From positions 1-39,040 of the forward strand of contig NZ_LT835158.1 of the NCBI RefSeq assembly GCF_900169715.1: 39,040 nt of DNA. Direction: 5' to 3'. The first letter of the stretch is position 1. Each line of letters opens with the position of its first letter. This DNA comes from Kocuria massiliensis. GTDB taxonomy: Bacteria > Actinomycetota > Actinomycetes > Actinomycetales > Micrococcaceae. This document shows positions 8,344 through 15,189 of this stretch, piece after piece. Position numbers and translations under genes: made by a program. Below the pieces are notes generated by a model. The model was not told the DNA's origin and searched no databases. It saw only the letters and a program-made list of their open reading frames with translations.

Positions 8344-9518
8344 TCACCACACTGACCAAACGAGACGGTCTCCACTGGCTGTGCGAGACCATGATGATTG
8401 TTGCCGAAGAACTCGGCTACCCCGAAGACGCTCAAGCGATCCGTGAGAAGGCACCTTGGCGGCGAAGCCAACCCATCGACCGTGCCCCGGCCGGACTCCC
8501 TAGAATCGTCAAGAATCTGAGGGAGAAGCTCAAAGGCCGCGCCTACCCCGACGGAGACGCCACAGCGGCGAACGCTGTGATCGCCGATGTCCTGGGCGGT
8601 TCGCTGGATCCGCTCCTTTGGCTACGGTGCATCGCTCCTTGGCACAACCATTTCGTGCTCCAGATGATCGCGGCACGCCTGTGGCCCTCGGTCGTGCCCG
8701 CCGCCGGAGACGTAATCTGTCAGGGCTTGCTCGTCGCGTCTGTCGAAGGCAAACACGCGAACCCGAATTGTACTGTCAGGGATTCCATTTTGATCCAGTC
8801 CGAGGACGGCCTGTGCTGTCGAGCCATTGTCGATGACTCGATGATGGTGGTCTTCGGAGGCGACCCGGTCGGTCCCTATGTGCCCTGGGACACCACCCGT
8901 GATTACGACCCGGCCGATAGCCCAACACGCGATTTCGCGCACGCACCCGGGGCCGCCGTCGATCTCCTCGCGGCAATCCAGCTCTTCCCCGGCGAAGACG
9001 ACCAAGTAGCCACCGACCTGGACCGGACCGTCAGTTCACCAGTGCTCGGGCCTGAGAAAGCCCCGACCCGGGTCCAGCCGTTTGCACCATTGCAGGCGGT
9101 GCTCGAGCAGATTCAAGGTGATCTTCCGAAGCACATCCGCCTGGACGTGGCGAGGGATCAGGCCGAGGATATGGGCATCCACACACAGCAATACCCTCAA
9201 GGTGGAGAAACGCACTACCTGGAACCGCAGTTCTACCTCACCGATACCCGACGCCGCAGATCCCTCGTGATCGATGCCCTCGTCCAGGCCCCAGACTGGG
9301 GCGAAGATTTCCCGAACCGTTACATTGGGCCGGCCGTCCGCCAAGGCAAACGGGTCAAAGACGACCACAACAAGGCTGGGTACCGTATCGATCCGCATGG
9401 GTTCACGACCCTAGTCGACGAGGCTGACGTCCTCGACGCATGTCACCGATTCATCAACGGGGAAACGATAAACATCCACGCACCGGACAACGTACGGGAA
9501 CAGGAGGTGCCTGCATGA
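8334..9518 (+). CDS. Unrecognised protein of 394 residues, partner of the preceding gene
   Basis: The start at 8334 is supported by CGGAGG about 8 bases upstream. It lies inside the end of the previous gene (10-base overlap), and the stop shares ATGA with the following gene. The protein is soluble and has no visible signal peptide. The N-terminal half reads MPVITTLTKRDGLHWLCETMMIVAEELG...; the C-terminal half contains charged segments such as ARDQAEDMGIHTQQYPQGGETHYLEPQFYLTDTRRRRSLVIDALV. I see no nucleotide-binding loop or clear catalytic motif and do not recognise the family. The overlaps indicate translational coupling. Confidence 0.7.
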   Translation: MPVITTLTKRDGLHWLCETMMIVAEELGYPEDAQAIREKAPWRRSQPIDRAPAGLPRIVKNLREKLKGRAYPDGDATAANAVIADVLGGSLDPLLWLRCIAPWHNHFVLQMIAARLWPSVVPAAGDVICQGLLVASVEGKHANPNCTVRDSILIQSEDGLCCRAIVDDSMMVVFGGDPVGPYVPWDTTRDYDPADSPTRDFAHAPGAAVDLLAAIQLFPGEDDQVATDLDRTVSSPVLGPEKAPTRVQPFAPLQAVLEQIQGDLPKHIRLDVARDQAEDMGIHTQQYPQGGETHYLEPQFYLTDTRRRRSLVIDALVQAPDWGEDFPNRYIGPAVRQGKRVKDDHNKAGYRIDPHGFTTLVDEADVLDACHRFINGETINIHAPDNVREQEVPA

Positions 9519-9925
9519 CCTCGGAGGAAAAACCCATGAATGGGCTTCTCCCTGAGATGCAAGCGGAGCCGCCCAGCCAGCTGCGGCGGGCAAAGATTCG
9601 ATACCTGGTCATCGCCATCGGAGCCTGTTGGTCATCCGCTCTCGCGCTGCTGGCAATCGTTTGGCTGATGAAAGCAGGCGAGCCGATCCCTCCGGGCTCT
9701 GGGTGGTTGATCCGGGCAGGCATCGGTACCGGGGTTCTGACTGTGCTGGGGTTTGGAATGGTGGTCTTCCTCGACCCGAGACGACGGAATACTTTCGTCA
9801 CGGTGGTTTACATAGTGACTGCACTGTCAGGACTCGCCGCATTATTTATTCTGCTGTTCGCCAGCGGCTGGGGTTACTGCGGTGCCGACGGCGTTTGCCA
9901 TACCCCCTACCCGAGACCCATGTAG
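9515..9925 (+). CDS. Small three-helix membrane protein
   Basis: This 136-residue protein overlaps the previous gene by ATGA and has AGGAGG 7 bases before the start. Hydrophobic segments lie at about residues 30-52, 64-86 and 94-117. The N-terminus is polar and probably cytoplasmic. The short C-terminus carries two cysteines (GYCGADGVCHTPYPRPM), which could pair outside the membrane. It is translationally coupled to the 394-residue protein. The family is not recognised. Confidence 0.68.
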   Translation: MTSEEKPMNGLLPEMQAEPPSQLRRAKIRYLVIAIGACWSSALALLAIVWLMKAGEPIPPGSGWLIRAGIGTGVLTVLGFGMVVFLDPRRRNTFVTVVYIVTALSGLAALFILLFASGWGYCGADGVCHTPYPRPM

Positions 9926-10001
9926 GGACTCGGTAACCCGATCATCCCCTGCCCGATATGGCCGGGGCACCTTCCGTACGCATCGTCAAAGGAGAACCGC
10001 C

Positions 10002-10319
10002 ATGCCAAAGACTAGTTTCGCAACGTGGACGACTGTCATGGTCCTCGCCGTTGCAGACGCGATCACTCTCTGGGCCGCATGCACGGCCATCAGAGCACTC
10101 CTCACAGCAGGCTCTTCCGTTTGGGCGATCATTCCGCTGGTTGTCTTCGGCGCATGTCTCGTAGTCTTCTGTTCTGTCGTCTTCGCCCGTTGGATCGTGC
10201 AGACTTGGTGGAGCGAGCACCGAGGAATCGGGAAGAATCAACGAGTGATCTATGCAGAAGCTGTTGGTAATCCTCGCGACCCGAGCAACGGCATCAGTGT
10301 TTGGGATCTGTCGAAGTGA
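10002..10319 (+). CDS. Small two-helix membrane protein
   Basis: This 105-residue protein has AAAGGAGAA as its ribosome site, which selects ATG 10002 over the open frame upstream. Transmembrane segments lie at about residues 9-34 and 42-63, followed by a soluble C-terminal part (WWSEHRGIGKNQRVIYAEAVGNPRDPSNGISVWDLSK). The gene end overlaps the next gene (GTGA at 10316-10319). The family is not recognised. Confidence 0.65.
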   Translation: MPKTSFATWTTVMVLAVADAITLWAACTAIRALLTAGSSVWAIIPLVVFGACLVVFCSVVFARWIVQTWWSEHRGIGKNQRVIYAEAVGNPRDPSNGISVWDLSK

Positions 10320-10540
10320 GGGACCCGCTTCGATTTCTCTCAGCCGCCGAAGCTGCCGAACGGCTCGGAATCCACAAAGTCACCTTCTACCGGCGGCGAC
10401 CACAACCACCACCGGATGCGATCATCGGCTCCACCAGGGGATGGTTACCGGAGACCATCGACGCCTGGGATGCCACTATGTCAAAACCAGGACCACGACC
10501 AACGGCCCCAAACATCCACGACCGCGAGGCCAACCAGTAG
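10316..10540 (+). CDS. AlpA/excisionase-like winged-helix DNA-binding protein (paralogue 1)
   Basis: This 74-residue protein starts at GTG 10316, overlapping the previous stop. The helix-turn-helix segment is FLSAAEAAERLGIHKVTFYRRR, followed by PDAIIGSTRGWLPETIDAWD. That is the pattern of MerR/AlpA-like regulators: FLS-x2-AA-x2-LG, YRR, then a wing ending G-W-x-x-x-T-I-x-x-W-D. The same pattern recurs at 11736-11963 and 15974-16189, so the plasmid carries three diverged copies. Such proteins act as excisionases or transcription activators; here a role in controlling the accessory operons is likely. The C-terminus is basic and Pro-rich. Confidence 0.72.
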   Translation: MRDPLRFLSAAEAAERLGIHKVTFYRRRPQPPPDAIIGSTRGWLPETIDAWDATMSKPGPRPTAPNIHDREANQ

Positions 10541-10550
10541 CCGCCACCGC

Positions 10551-10622
10551 ATGTGGGCACGATTTGCTCTCGCCCTGATCCTCTTCGCCGTTGCCGTCGC
10601 CATGCCACTACTACTGCTCTAA
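10551..10622 (+). CDS. Possible 23-residue hydrophobic peptide
   Basis: Between the HTH gene and the next gene is a short open frame, MWARFALALILFAVAVAMPLLLL, which is a single membrane span after a short basic start. The ribosome site is not strong. It could be a small membrane peptide such as a toxin, or only the tail of a longer spurious frame in the same phase. Confidence 0.35.
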   Translation: MWARFALALILFAVAVAMPLLLL

Positions 10623-10644
10623 CAACGCGCACCCGGAGGTACAG

Positions 10645-11004
10645 ATGAAACCCTCAATCACAGACTGGATCGACACCCACCTCGGACTCACGGTGACACT
10701 GCCAATAGTCATCATCATCGGCACCGGCTTTTCTGACATTGCAGTCTGGATATCCCAGCCGGGCTATACCTCAATCGTGGATGGTCGGCCCATGCCAGCA
10801 CCGGCAGACTGGTTCGCACACCTGCTGGCCGAACCGTTCGACTCCCCGGGCTTCACCATCATCACCATCGTCTGGATCGTCCTGAACGTGCTCATGCTGG
10901 CACTCCTGGTCGGCATGGTCGGATACGACCTCTATCTGAGCAAGGAAGCCGCAGAAGACATGCCCTCGGGGCCTTTTGACCCCGCCGAAGACCAGGGACT
11001 CTAA
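10645..11004 (+). CDS. Two-helix membrane protein ending in the DPAEDQGL tail
   Basis: This 119-residue protein has CGGAGG about 7 bases before ATG 10645. Hydrophobic segments lie at about residues 17-36 and 72-93, with an external loop containing Pro and aromatic residues between them. The cytoplasmic C-terminus reads YDLYLSKEAAEDMPSGPFDPAEDQGL. Its last 12 residues match the end of the soluble protein at 7078-7479, although nothing else in the two proteins is alike. The function is unknown. The shared tail suggests recognition by one common partner. Confidence 0.7.
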   Translation: MKPSITDWIDTHLGLTVTLPIVIIIGTGFSDIAVWISQPGYTSIVDGRPMPAPADWFAHLLAEPFDSPGFTIITIVWIVLNVLMLALLVGMVGYDLYLSKEAAEDMPSGPFDPAEDQGL

Positions 11005-11067
11005 AGCTGGAGCCTGATCCCGTCCTCAGAATCCCAGAAAATTCACCTCCGTAATCTGTTTCCACCC

Positions 11068-11096
11068 TTGCCTGATAACTACACCGACGGTATTGT
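11068..11096 (+). promoter_or_regulatory. Possible promoter before the 117-residue acidic protein
   Basis: TTGCCT (11068-11073) and TATTGT (11091-11096) stand 17 bases apart, about 60 bases before the start at 11159. This is the first real gap after a long run of closely packed genes. Match to the sigma-70 consensus is moderate. The rest of 11005-11158 shows nothing else. Confidence 0.35.
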
Positions 11097-11158
11097 TATG
11101 AATGTTCACTCCGGGAGTCAACGACCCGGATCAACGCGGAACCAAGAAGGAGAGAACC

Positions 11159-11512
11159 ATGGACGCCTCAACAGATGCCACGATCACCACGACACTGCAT
11201 GCGGAATCCATCCGACACCGCACCAGCTCAACGGCCACTATTGAATGGGTTCCATTCAATGCCCAGGAATACGATGCGGCATTCGATAACGTCGACCGCG
11301 CGATCATGCTGTGGGACGACGAAGGCGATCCACCGGCCTTCTTTAAAATCAACGAGCTCGGGCAGCCCGACTTGCGGGTCAGTTTCAAGAAAGTTGGGGG
11401 TCACCCGGTAGATATGGGGCGGGTTTACAATGAGGGGCCTCTTGAACCCGGATTTTTCCGAGTTACTGCTTGGATGTGGGATGGCAACGACTGCGATCCC
11501 GACGACCTATGA
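11159..11512 (+). CDS. Small strongly acidic protein, unrecognised
   Basis: This 117-residue protein has AAGGAGAG about 6 bases before ATG 11159. By count it has about 22 Asp/Glu against 9 Arg/Lys. It has no hydrophobic segment, and its C-terminus is very acidic (WDGNDCDPDDL). Aromatic residues in EWVPFNAQEYDAAFDNV and RVTAWMWDG suggest a folded domain. It has its own possible promoter and is followed by a hairpin cluster. Acidic small proteins of plasmid leading regions are sometimes DNA mimics that block restriction enzymes. That role is a guess from charge and location, as I recognise no family. Confidence 0.65.
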   Translation: MDASTDATITTTLHAESIRHRTSSTATIEWVPFNAQEYDAAFDNVDRAIMLWDDEGDPPAFFKINELGQPDLRVSFKKVGGHPVDMGRVYNEGPLEPGFFRVTAWMWDGNDCDPDDL

Positions 11513-11532
11513 CACCGAGTGAGATGTAAAAA

Positions 11533-11685
11533 GCCCGCCCGGCAGGATATGCGCACTAGGTGCGCCCAGGAAATTGTCCAATCCTCAACGAAGGCCGGGC
11601 GGGCCGCCCCACCCCACGGGGCGGAGACTGCGAACCAAGAAGGTTCGCTCACGATCCTACACGTTCTGCCCACGGAAGTCGTGGG
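11533..11685. other. Cluster of consecutive perfect hairpins between genes
   Basis: The 223-base gap 11513-11735 contains at least five inverted repeats. An 11-bp outer stem GCCCGCCCGGC (11533-11543) pairs with 11594-11604 and encloses GCGCAC/GTGCGC (11551-11556/11560-11565) and AGGAT/ATCCT (11544-11548/11581-11585). Next come CGCCCC/GGGGCG (11605-11610/11618-11623), GCGAACC/GGTTCGC (11630-11636/11642-11648, loop AAGAA) and CCCACG/CGTGGG (11669-11674/11680-11685, loop GAAGT). It could be a structured RNA, a regulatory leader for the HTH gene at 11736, or a folded single-stranded promoter or priming site used during transfer. No protein frame fits it convincingly. Confidence 0.6.
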
Positions 11686-11735
11686 TATCACTCAGCCCGA
11701 ATCTTTGGGTCACCACATGGAAGCGAGCGACAGGC

Positions 11736-11963
11736 ATGAAGCGATACTTATCCGCCGCGCAGGCCGCCGAATACCTCGGTATCCAGCGATCAGCCTTCCA
11801 GCGCCGTCTCCGCCTCTATACCCTCGAGCCTGACGTGATGGTCGGGGACCGACAGGGCTATACACAGGACACCCTCGATGCGTGGGACAAAACGATCCCC
11901 AAACGCGGCACATATCCACGAAAACCCCGAAGCTTCACCACCCGTCAAACTGACCAGGGGTAG
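11736..11963 (+). CDS. AlpA/excisionase-like DNA-binding protein (paralogue 2)
   Basis: This 75-residue protein begins at ATG 11736, just after the hairpin cluster. It shows YLSAAQAAEYLGIQRSAFQRR, then PDVMVGDRQGYTQDTLDAWD, and a basic tail (KRGTYPRKPRS). The helix-turn-helix and wing pattern matches paralogue 1 (10316) and paralogue 3 (15974). It stands at the head of the run leading to the AbiEii-like gene and may regulate that run. The ribosome site is weak (GCGACAGGC); an open frame extends upstream across the hairpins but is not credible as coding. Confidence 0.68.
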   Translation: MKRYLSAAQAAEYLGIQRSAFQRRLRLYTLEPDVMVGDRQGYTQDTLDAWDKTIPKRGTYPRKPRSFTTRQTDQG

Positions 11964-12002
11964 GAAATAATCAGGAGCCGAAACCAAGACCAAGGTGGCG
12001 AA

Positions 12003-12392
12003 ATGAGTATATTCAACCCGATCAAAAATCGCCTTGAAAAAATCGAAGCTGAACTCAACGCGGCCCGGCCCGATCAAGCGCCGGACTTCGATGAACAAGA
12101 CAACCGAAACAAGGCCAGGAACACTGCACTCGCTCGTGGCGTACCAGAGCGGATCCTCGATGACAAAGAACCTGCACTGACCGACCAGCAGATGCAGGAC
12201 TGGGCAGAAGCACTCACTCGCTCACTCGAAGCAAAAACAGTGCACAGGTATATTGTCGACCTTCATCAGCAACTGACGACCGCTCGTACTTTCCCTATTG
12301 TGACCAAAACCCAGGTCCGGAGAGTTCCACGTCTGGAGACACAGCCACGACTACTTGGCCTCGCCGAGTACAAGATGAATCGGGGCGAGTAA
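12003..12392 (+). CDS. Unrecognised helical protein of 129 residues
   Basis: This soluble, charged protein begins MSIFNPIKNRLEKIEAELNAARPDQAPDF, a probable short coiled coil. It continues with helical segments (TDQQMQDWAEALTRSLEAKTVHRYIVDLHQQL) and has a basic C-terminus. AAGGTGG lies before ATG 12003. It ends 3 bases before the AbiEii partner gene and is probably in the same operon. The DWAEAL segment resembles the WAEALE repeats at the end of the 7486-8343 protein, perhaps by chance. The function is unknown. Confidence 0.65.
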   Translation: MSIFNPIKNRLEKIEAELNAARPDQAPDFDEQDNRNKARNTALARGVPERILDDKEPALTDQQMQDWAEALTRSLEAKTVHRYIVDLHQQLTTARTFPIVTKTQVRRVPRLETQPRLLGLAEYKMNRGE

Positions 12393-12395
12393 ACC

Positions 12396-12728
12396 TTGCA
12401 GTCTGCACGGCAACGATTCGCTGACTCCAAGCCCTACGAGATCGTGGACCAGTGGGAGGATCTGCAAGGACCCACCACCGGGACCATTACACTGCCCCAA
12501 CGGCTGTGCTGGGCGCCGTACCGGACCCTGGACCTGTCGACCATTGGTGGCCGACGGGTACTGGTTCGGGAAGTCATGGACAACGGCACAAAAGAAGACC
12601 AAGCCCACTACCTCAACGGCAGAATCATCCAATCCGTCTGGAACGAGATGCTCCTACCCCCAGCAACCCGGAAGCGATGGGCAACCAGGTTCCCCGATAA
12701 GCTCTCCAGGGTCGGCAAGCATGACTAG
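12396..12728 (+). CDS. Partner (putative antitoxin) of the AbiEii-like nucleotidyltransferase
   Basis: This 110-residue protein starts at TTG 12396 with GGGGCGAG upstream and overlaps the next gene by 8 bases. The order and the segments YEIVDQWEDLQGPTTGTITLPQRLCW...RTLDL and LNGRIIQSVWNEMLLPPATRKRWATRFP fit small actinobacterial proteins that I recall as standing directly before AbiEii-type nucleotidyltransferase genes. I recall that pairing only in general terms and could not search. By analogy with AbiE-type pairs it may be the neutralising or regulatory partner. No winged helix typical of AbiEi is evident, so the mechanism may differ. Confidence 0.6.
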   Translation: MQSARQRFADSKPYEIVDQWEDLQGPTTGTITLPQRLCWAPYRTLDLSTIGGRRVLVREVMDNGTKEDQAHYLNGRIIQSVWNEMLLPPATRKRWATRFPDKLSRVGKHD

Positions 12729-13533
12729 TCGGGATGACGAGCTTGCCTTCCAGCGAGAGGTTGCCACCGTGTTGTTGGAGAATTTGTCCCAGCACGGGTT
12801 CGTCCTGACCGGTTCGGGGGCACTGCGAGAACACGGGATCATCAATCGGCCTACCGAAGACGTCGACCTTTTCACCAACCCGCAGCAATCCACGAGTTTT
12901 CAGGATGCGACGAGTCGAGCTGTCCAGGCGTTAAAGGAGACAGGCTACGACGTCGAGGTTGGTCGTGACCTCGAGATGTTCAAGAACATCACCATCACTC
13001 GCGACGCGCAGAGCGTACAGGTCGATTTCGGAGTCGACTACCGAGGCCATGCACCGGCCTACATGGACGTCGGTGCCGTGCTGGATATCGATGATGCTGT
13101 GGGCAGCAAGGTCAGTGCTCTTTACGGGCGTCACTATCCACGTGACTTCCTCGACGTCGACTCGATCAGGCAATCAGGCCGCTACAGCGACGAAGAACTA
13201 CTCAACGCCGTGGAAGCGCAGGACCCAGGCTTTGACCGCGAATACTTCTCCCACATTCTGGCAGGTGCGGAATACCTCACCGTCGAAGAGGTCGGAGTCT
13301 ATGGTGTCGATGCTGACCAGCTTCAACAGATCCAACACCGGCTCCAGGAATGGGTGTCTGAACTTGCAGGTCCCGAGCGTGAAGAGCTAGATGAAATCCG
13401 TTCCTTGCACCGAGCAGATTTCCCGAGACAGCAACAGCTCGGGACGAGCAATCAGGCCGAACCGGGCCATAATGCAGGCTCAGGGCCAGTGCAGGCCCGG
13501 TCGCAAGCCCCCGGCACCGAACGGGGAGGCTAG
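12721..13533 (+). CDS. AbiEii/DUF1814-type nucleotidyltransferase with added C-terminal module
   Basis: This 270-residue protein shows the polymerase-beta-like signature GSGALREHGIINRPTEDVDLF (from about residue 31; Asp47 and Asp49 in DVD). It also has a further acidic strand, VQVDFGVD (near 100), and SKVSALYGRHYPRDFLDVDSI (about 127-148), the lysine/RDxxD motif of AbiEii proteins. AbiEii proteins are toxins of type IV toxin-antitoxin and abortive infection systems, and relatives modify tRNA ends. The ending departs from the family: after the core comes EREELDEIRSLHRADFPRQQQ and a Gly/Ser/Gln-rich tail, the same module found at the ends of the methylase-helicase and the 16182-17204 protein. 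That raises the possibility that it is exported to the recipient. The start overlaps the partner gene by 8 bases. Confidence 0.8.
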   Translation: MTSRDDELAFQREVATVLLENLSQHGFVLTGSGALREHGIINRPTEDVDLFTNPQQSTSFQDATSRAVQALKETGYDVEVGRDLEMFKNITITRDAQSVQVDFGVDYRGHAPAYMDVGAVLDIDDAVGSKVSALYGRHYPRDFLDVDSIRQSGRYSDEELLNAVEAQDPGFDREYFSHILAGAEYLTVEEVGVYGVDADQLQQIQHRLQEWVSELAGPEREELDEIRSLHRADFPRQQQLGTSNQAEPGHNAGSGPVQARSQAPGTERGG

Positions 13534-13634
13534 GTGGGGATGTGGTTGGGGGACTACGAGCTTCCAAAGAATCCAGAAGGACTCAACGAGAACCGAGGAA
13601 CAAGCACCCAGACGCAACGGAGGGCCATTGAAAG
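13534..13634 (+). pseudogene. Truncated reading frame at the edge of the resolvase island
   Basis: A GTG start directly after the AbiEii-like stop opens a frame, MGMWLGDYELPKNPEGLNENRG..., that looks like normal coding sequence for about 34 residues. It then runs into palindromes and the antisense of the resolvase. It is probably the 5' remnant of a gene cut by arrival of the 13.66-15.49 kb island, or a short gene whose end I cannot place. The original function cannot be told. Confidence 0.4.
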
Positions 13635-13635
13635 A

Positions 13636-13665
13636 CTGACGACGTCGTCGTCAGGTGCTCACCTG
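13636..13665. terminator. Two adjoining palindromes at the 3' end of the resolvase gene
   Basis: CTGACGACG/CGTCGTCAG (13636-13644/13646-13654, one-base centre) is followed by CAGGTG/CACCTG (13652-13657/13660-13665). They sit where the rightward AbiEii operon meets the leftward resolvase gene. A two-way transcription stop is likely; a recombination site is the alternative. No T-run is present. Confidence 0.45.
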
Positions 13666-14291
13666 TCCTCGTCGAGCCGTTCGTTTTCTGCGGTCAGTAC
13701 CCTGGAAATCGTAGCCACAGAGACACCGTATTTTTTTGCCAAGGCGCTGATTGTCCAGCGTCGACCGGTCTCAGGGTTGATGGACTCCCGGTCACGCACA
13801 ATGTCCCGGACCAGCAGCGGGTTGATCTTGCGGGGGCGACCGCCCTTGTGTCCCTTGCGGCGTGCTGCTTCCAGTCCGGCACGAGTGCGCTCGAGGATCA
13901 GCTCGTGCTCTACCTCGGCAAAGATACCGGCCATTTGCATCATGACTTTACCCATCTGGGTTCGGGTGTCGATGCCTTCGGACAATGACACGATGCCCAC
14001 ACCACGCGCAGCCAGATCGTCATAGAGGCTGGCCAAGCCCGAGAGCTTCCTTCCGAGGCGGTCGAGCTTCCACACGACGAGCACGTTGCCCGGTTGCAGT
14101 GCCTTCAAGCACGCCTCGAACTCGGGGCGTTTCATCGTCGTGCCAGAGACACCCTTGTCCGTCCAGATCGCGTGACAACCGGCTTCCTCCAGCGCGTGTA
14201 TCTGCAGGTCCGCGTTCTGGTCGGCGGTCGAGACTCGGGCGTAGCCGAGGCGCACTGCGTCATCGGGGGAAGAAGGCAAAGGCATGTGCAC
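13659..14291 (-). CDS. Serine recombinase (resolvase/invertase family)
   Basis: This 210-residue protein has the resolvase N-terminal domain: RLGYARVSTADQNADLQIHALEEAGC with catalytic Ser21, KGVSGTTMKRPEF, VVWKLDRLGRKLSGL, and FAEVEHELILERTRAGLEAARRKG leading into the extended helix. The C-terminal helix-turn-helix is ISALAKKYGVSVATISRVL. Length and motif order are those of a complete small resolvase, which cuts DNA through a serine-linked intermediate to resolve cointegrates or invert segments. No transposase accompanies it. It may resolve plasmid multimers or be the remnant of a transposon. It reads against all its neighbours to the left and follows the membrane protein gene by 31 bases. 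ATG 14285 is an alternative start. Confidence 0.93.
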   Translation of the reverse strand: MHMPLPSSPDDAVRLGYARVSTADQNADLQIHALEEAGCHAIWTDKGVSGTTMKRPEFEACLKALQPGNVLVVWKLDRLGRKLSGLASLYDDLAARGVGIVSLSEGIDTRTQMGKVMMQMAGIFAEVEHELILERTRAGLEAARRKGHKGGRPRKINPLLVRDIVRDRESINPETGRRWTISALAKKYGVSVATISRVLTAENERLDEDR

Positions 14292-14322
14292 GAATCTACC
14301 CGAGCTGGAGTCGAGGAGACGG

Positions 14323-15189
14323 TCATCTGGTGTAGAGGGAGATGATGAAGAAGCCGACCATCACGACGGCGACAGTGACCAGTCCGATACGAATCCAACG
14401 GGTCCACTGTTCGCGTGTCTTCAGTGTGGCCCCGGAGTCGTAATGGTCCACGACAAGCTGGGTCAGGCCCTCAGAGGCATCATCGACGGCACGCATTGGG
14501 CTGAATCGCTCAGATGTAGTGTTCCGTCGACGGCGGATCATCGAGACGGTGCCGGTGATAAACATCAGTAACGCGACGACAGCGCAGAAGACGAATATGG
14601 GAAGCAACAGCCCAGCATCAGCGTGCCACGGTCGACACAATATGACCACGGTCAGTCCTTCGCCGATTCCTACCAGGCCGAACATCGTGTTCATTACCCA
14701 TCGGCGGCGGTCCAGGAGCGAGTCTCGGATGCATCCGATGGCGCTGAAGATGGCAAGGGCATACCCTTCAGCACTCCAGAACGCGGTCAGCAGCGGCAGA
14801 TCGAGCGGAATCTGTGTTGTGACCAGCCACAGGGTGAAAACCGTAAGGATCAGCAGCCGAAGAATACGCGGCCACACAACCGGCTCCAGCTCAGGAGCCT
14901 CGATCAAAGCACCAGGACTGCGGAACCGAAGCTCTCGACGCACGATCAGGCAAAGAATGGCACAGCCGAGGAAACCGATCAACAGGAACCCGGCAGTCCG
15001 GGCTGGCTCCGGTGGGATATCGACATTGACGTGGTGGACATCGCCGATGGCCTGCACCAAGGCCGTGGCCATCAGTGCGCCGCAGGCGATGGTGGCCATG
15101 CGAAGCACGATGTCAGCCAGCCACAGGAGGCCGGTGGCTTTTGAAGCCCACAGGGGGTGAGGCAATCGAGTCTGTGTTGTGGTTACCAT
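14323..15189 (-). CDS. Polytopic membrane protein of the resolvase island
   Basis: This is a 288-residue protein with about six or seven hydrophobic segments (for example LRMATIACGALMATALV, AGFLLIGFLGCAILCLIV, LILTVFTLWLVTTQI, LLLPIFVFCAVVALLMFITGTV, and GLVTVAVVMVGFFIISLY at the end). A cytoplasmic stretch of about 50 residues precedes the last span. ATG 15189 is chosen because GGGAGGA lies 7 bases upstream and the start overlaps the HTH gene's stop by 7 bases. Translation is therefore coupled to the regulator. The family is not recognised. Confidence 0.75.
   Translation of the reverse strand: MVTTTQTRLPHPLWASKATGLLWLADIVLRMATIACGALMATALVQAIGDVHHVNVDIPPEPARTAGFLLIGFLGCAILCLIVRRELRFRSPGALIEAPELEPVVWPRILRLLILTVFTLWLVTTQIPLDLPLLTAFWSAEGYALAIFSAIGCIRDSLLDRRRWVMNTMFGLVGIGEGLTVVILCRPWHADAGLLLPIFVFCAVVALLMFITGTVSMIRRRRNTTSERFSPMRAVDDASEGLTQLVVDHYDSGATLKTREQWTRWIRIGLVTVAVVMVGFFIISLYTR

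Noticed and set aside
10591-10644. Extension of the membrane protein at 10645 to an earlier ATG (10591)
   Set aside because: It would put Cys- and Tyr-rich residues before the protein and ignore CGGAGG placed correctly for 10645.
13659-14291. Complete transposon around the resolvase
   Set aside because: I find no transposase and no clear terminal inverted repeats, so only a resolvase island is claimed.
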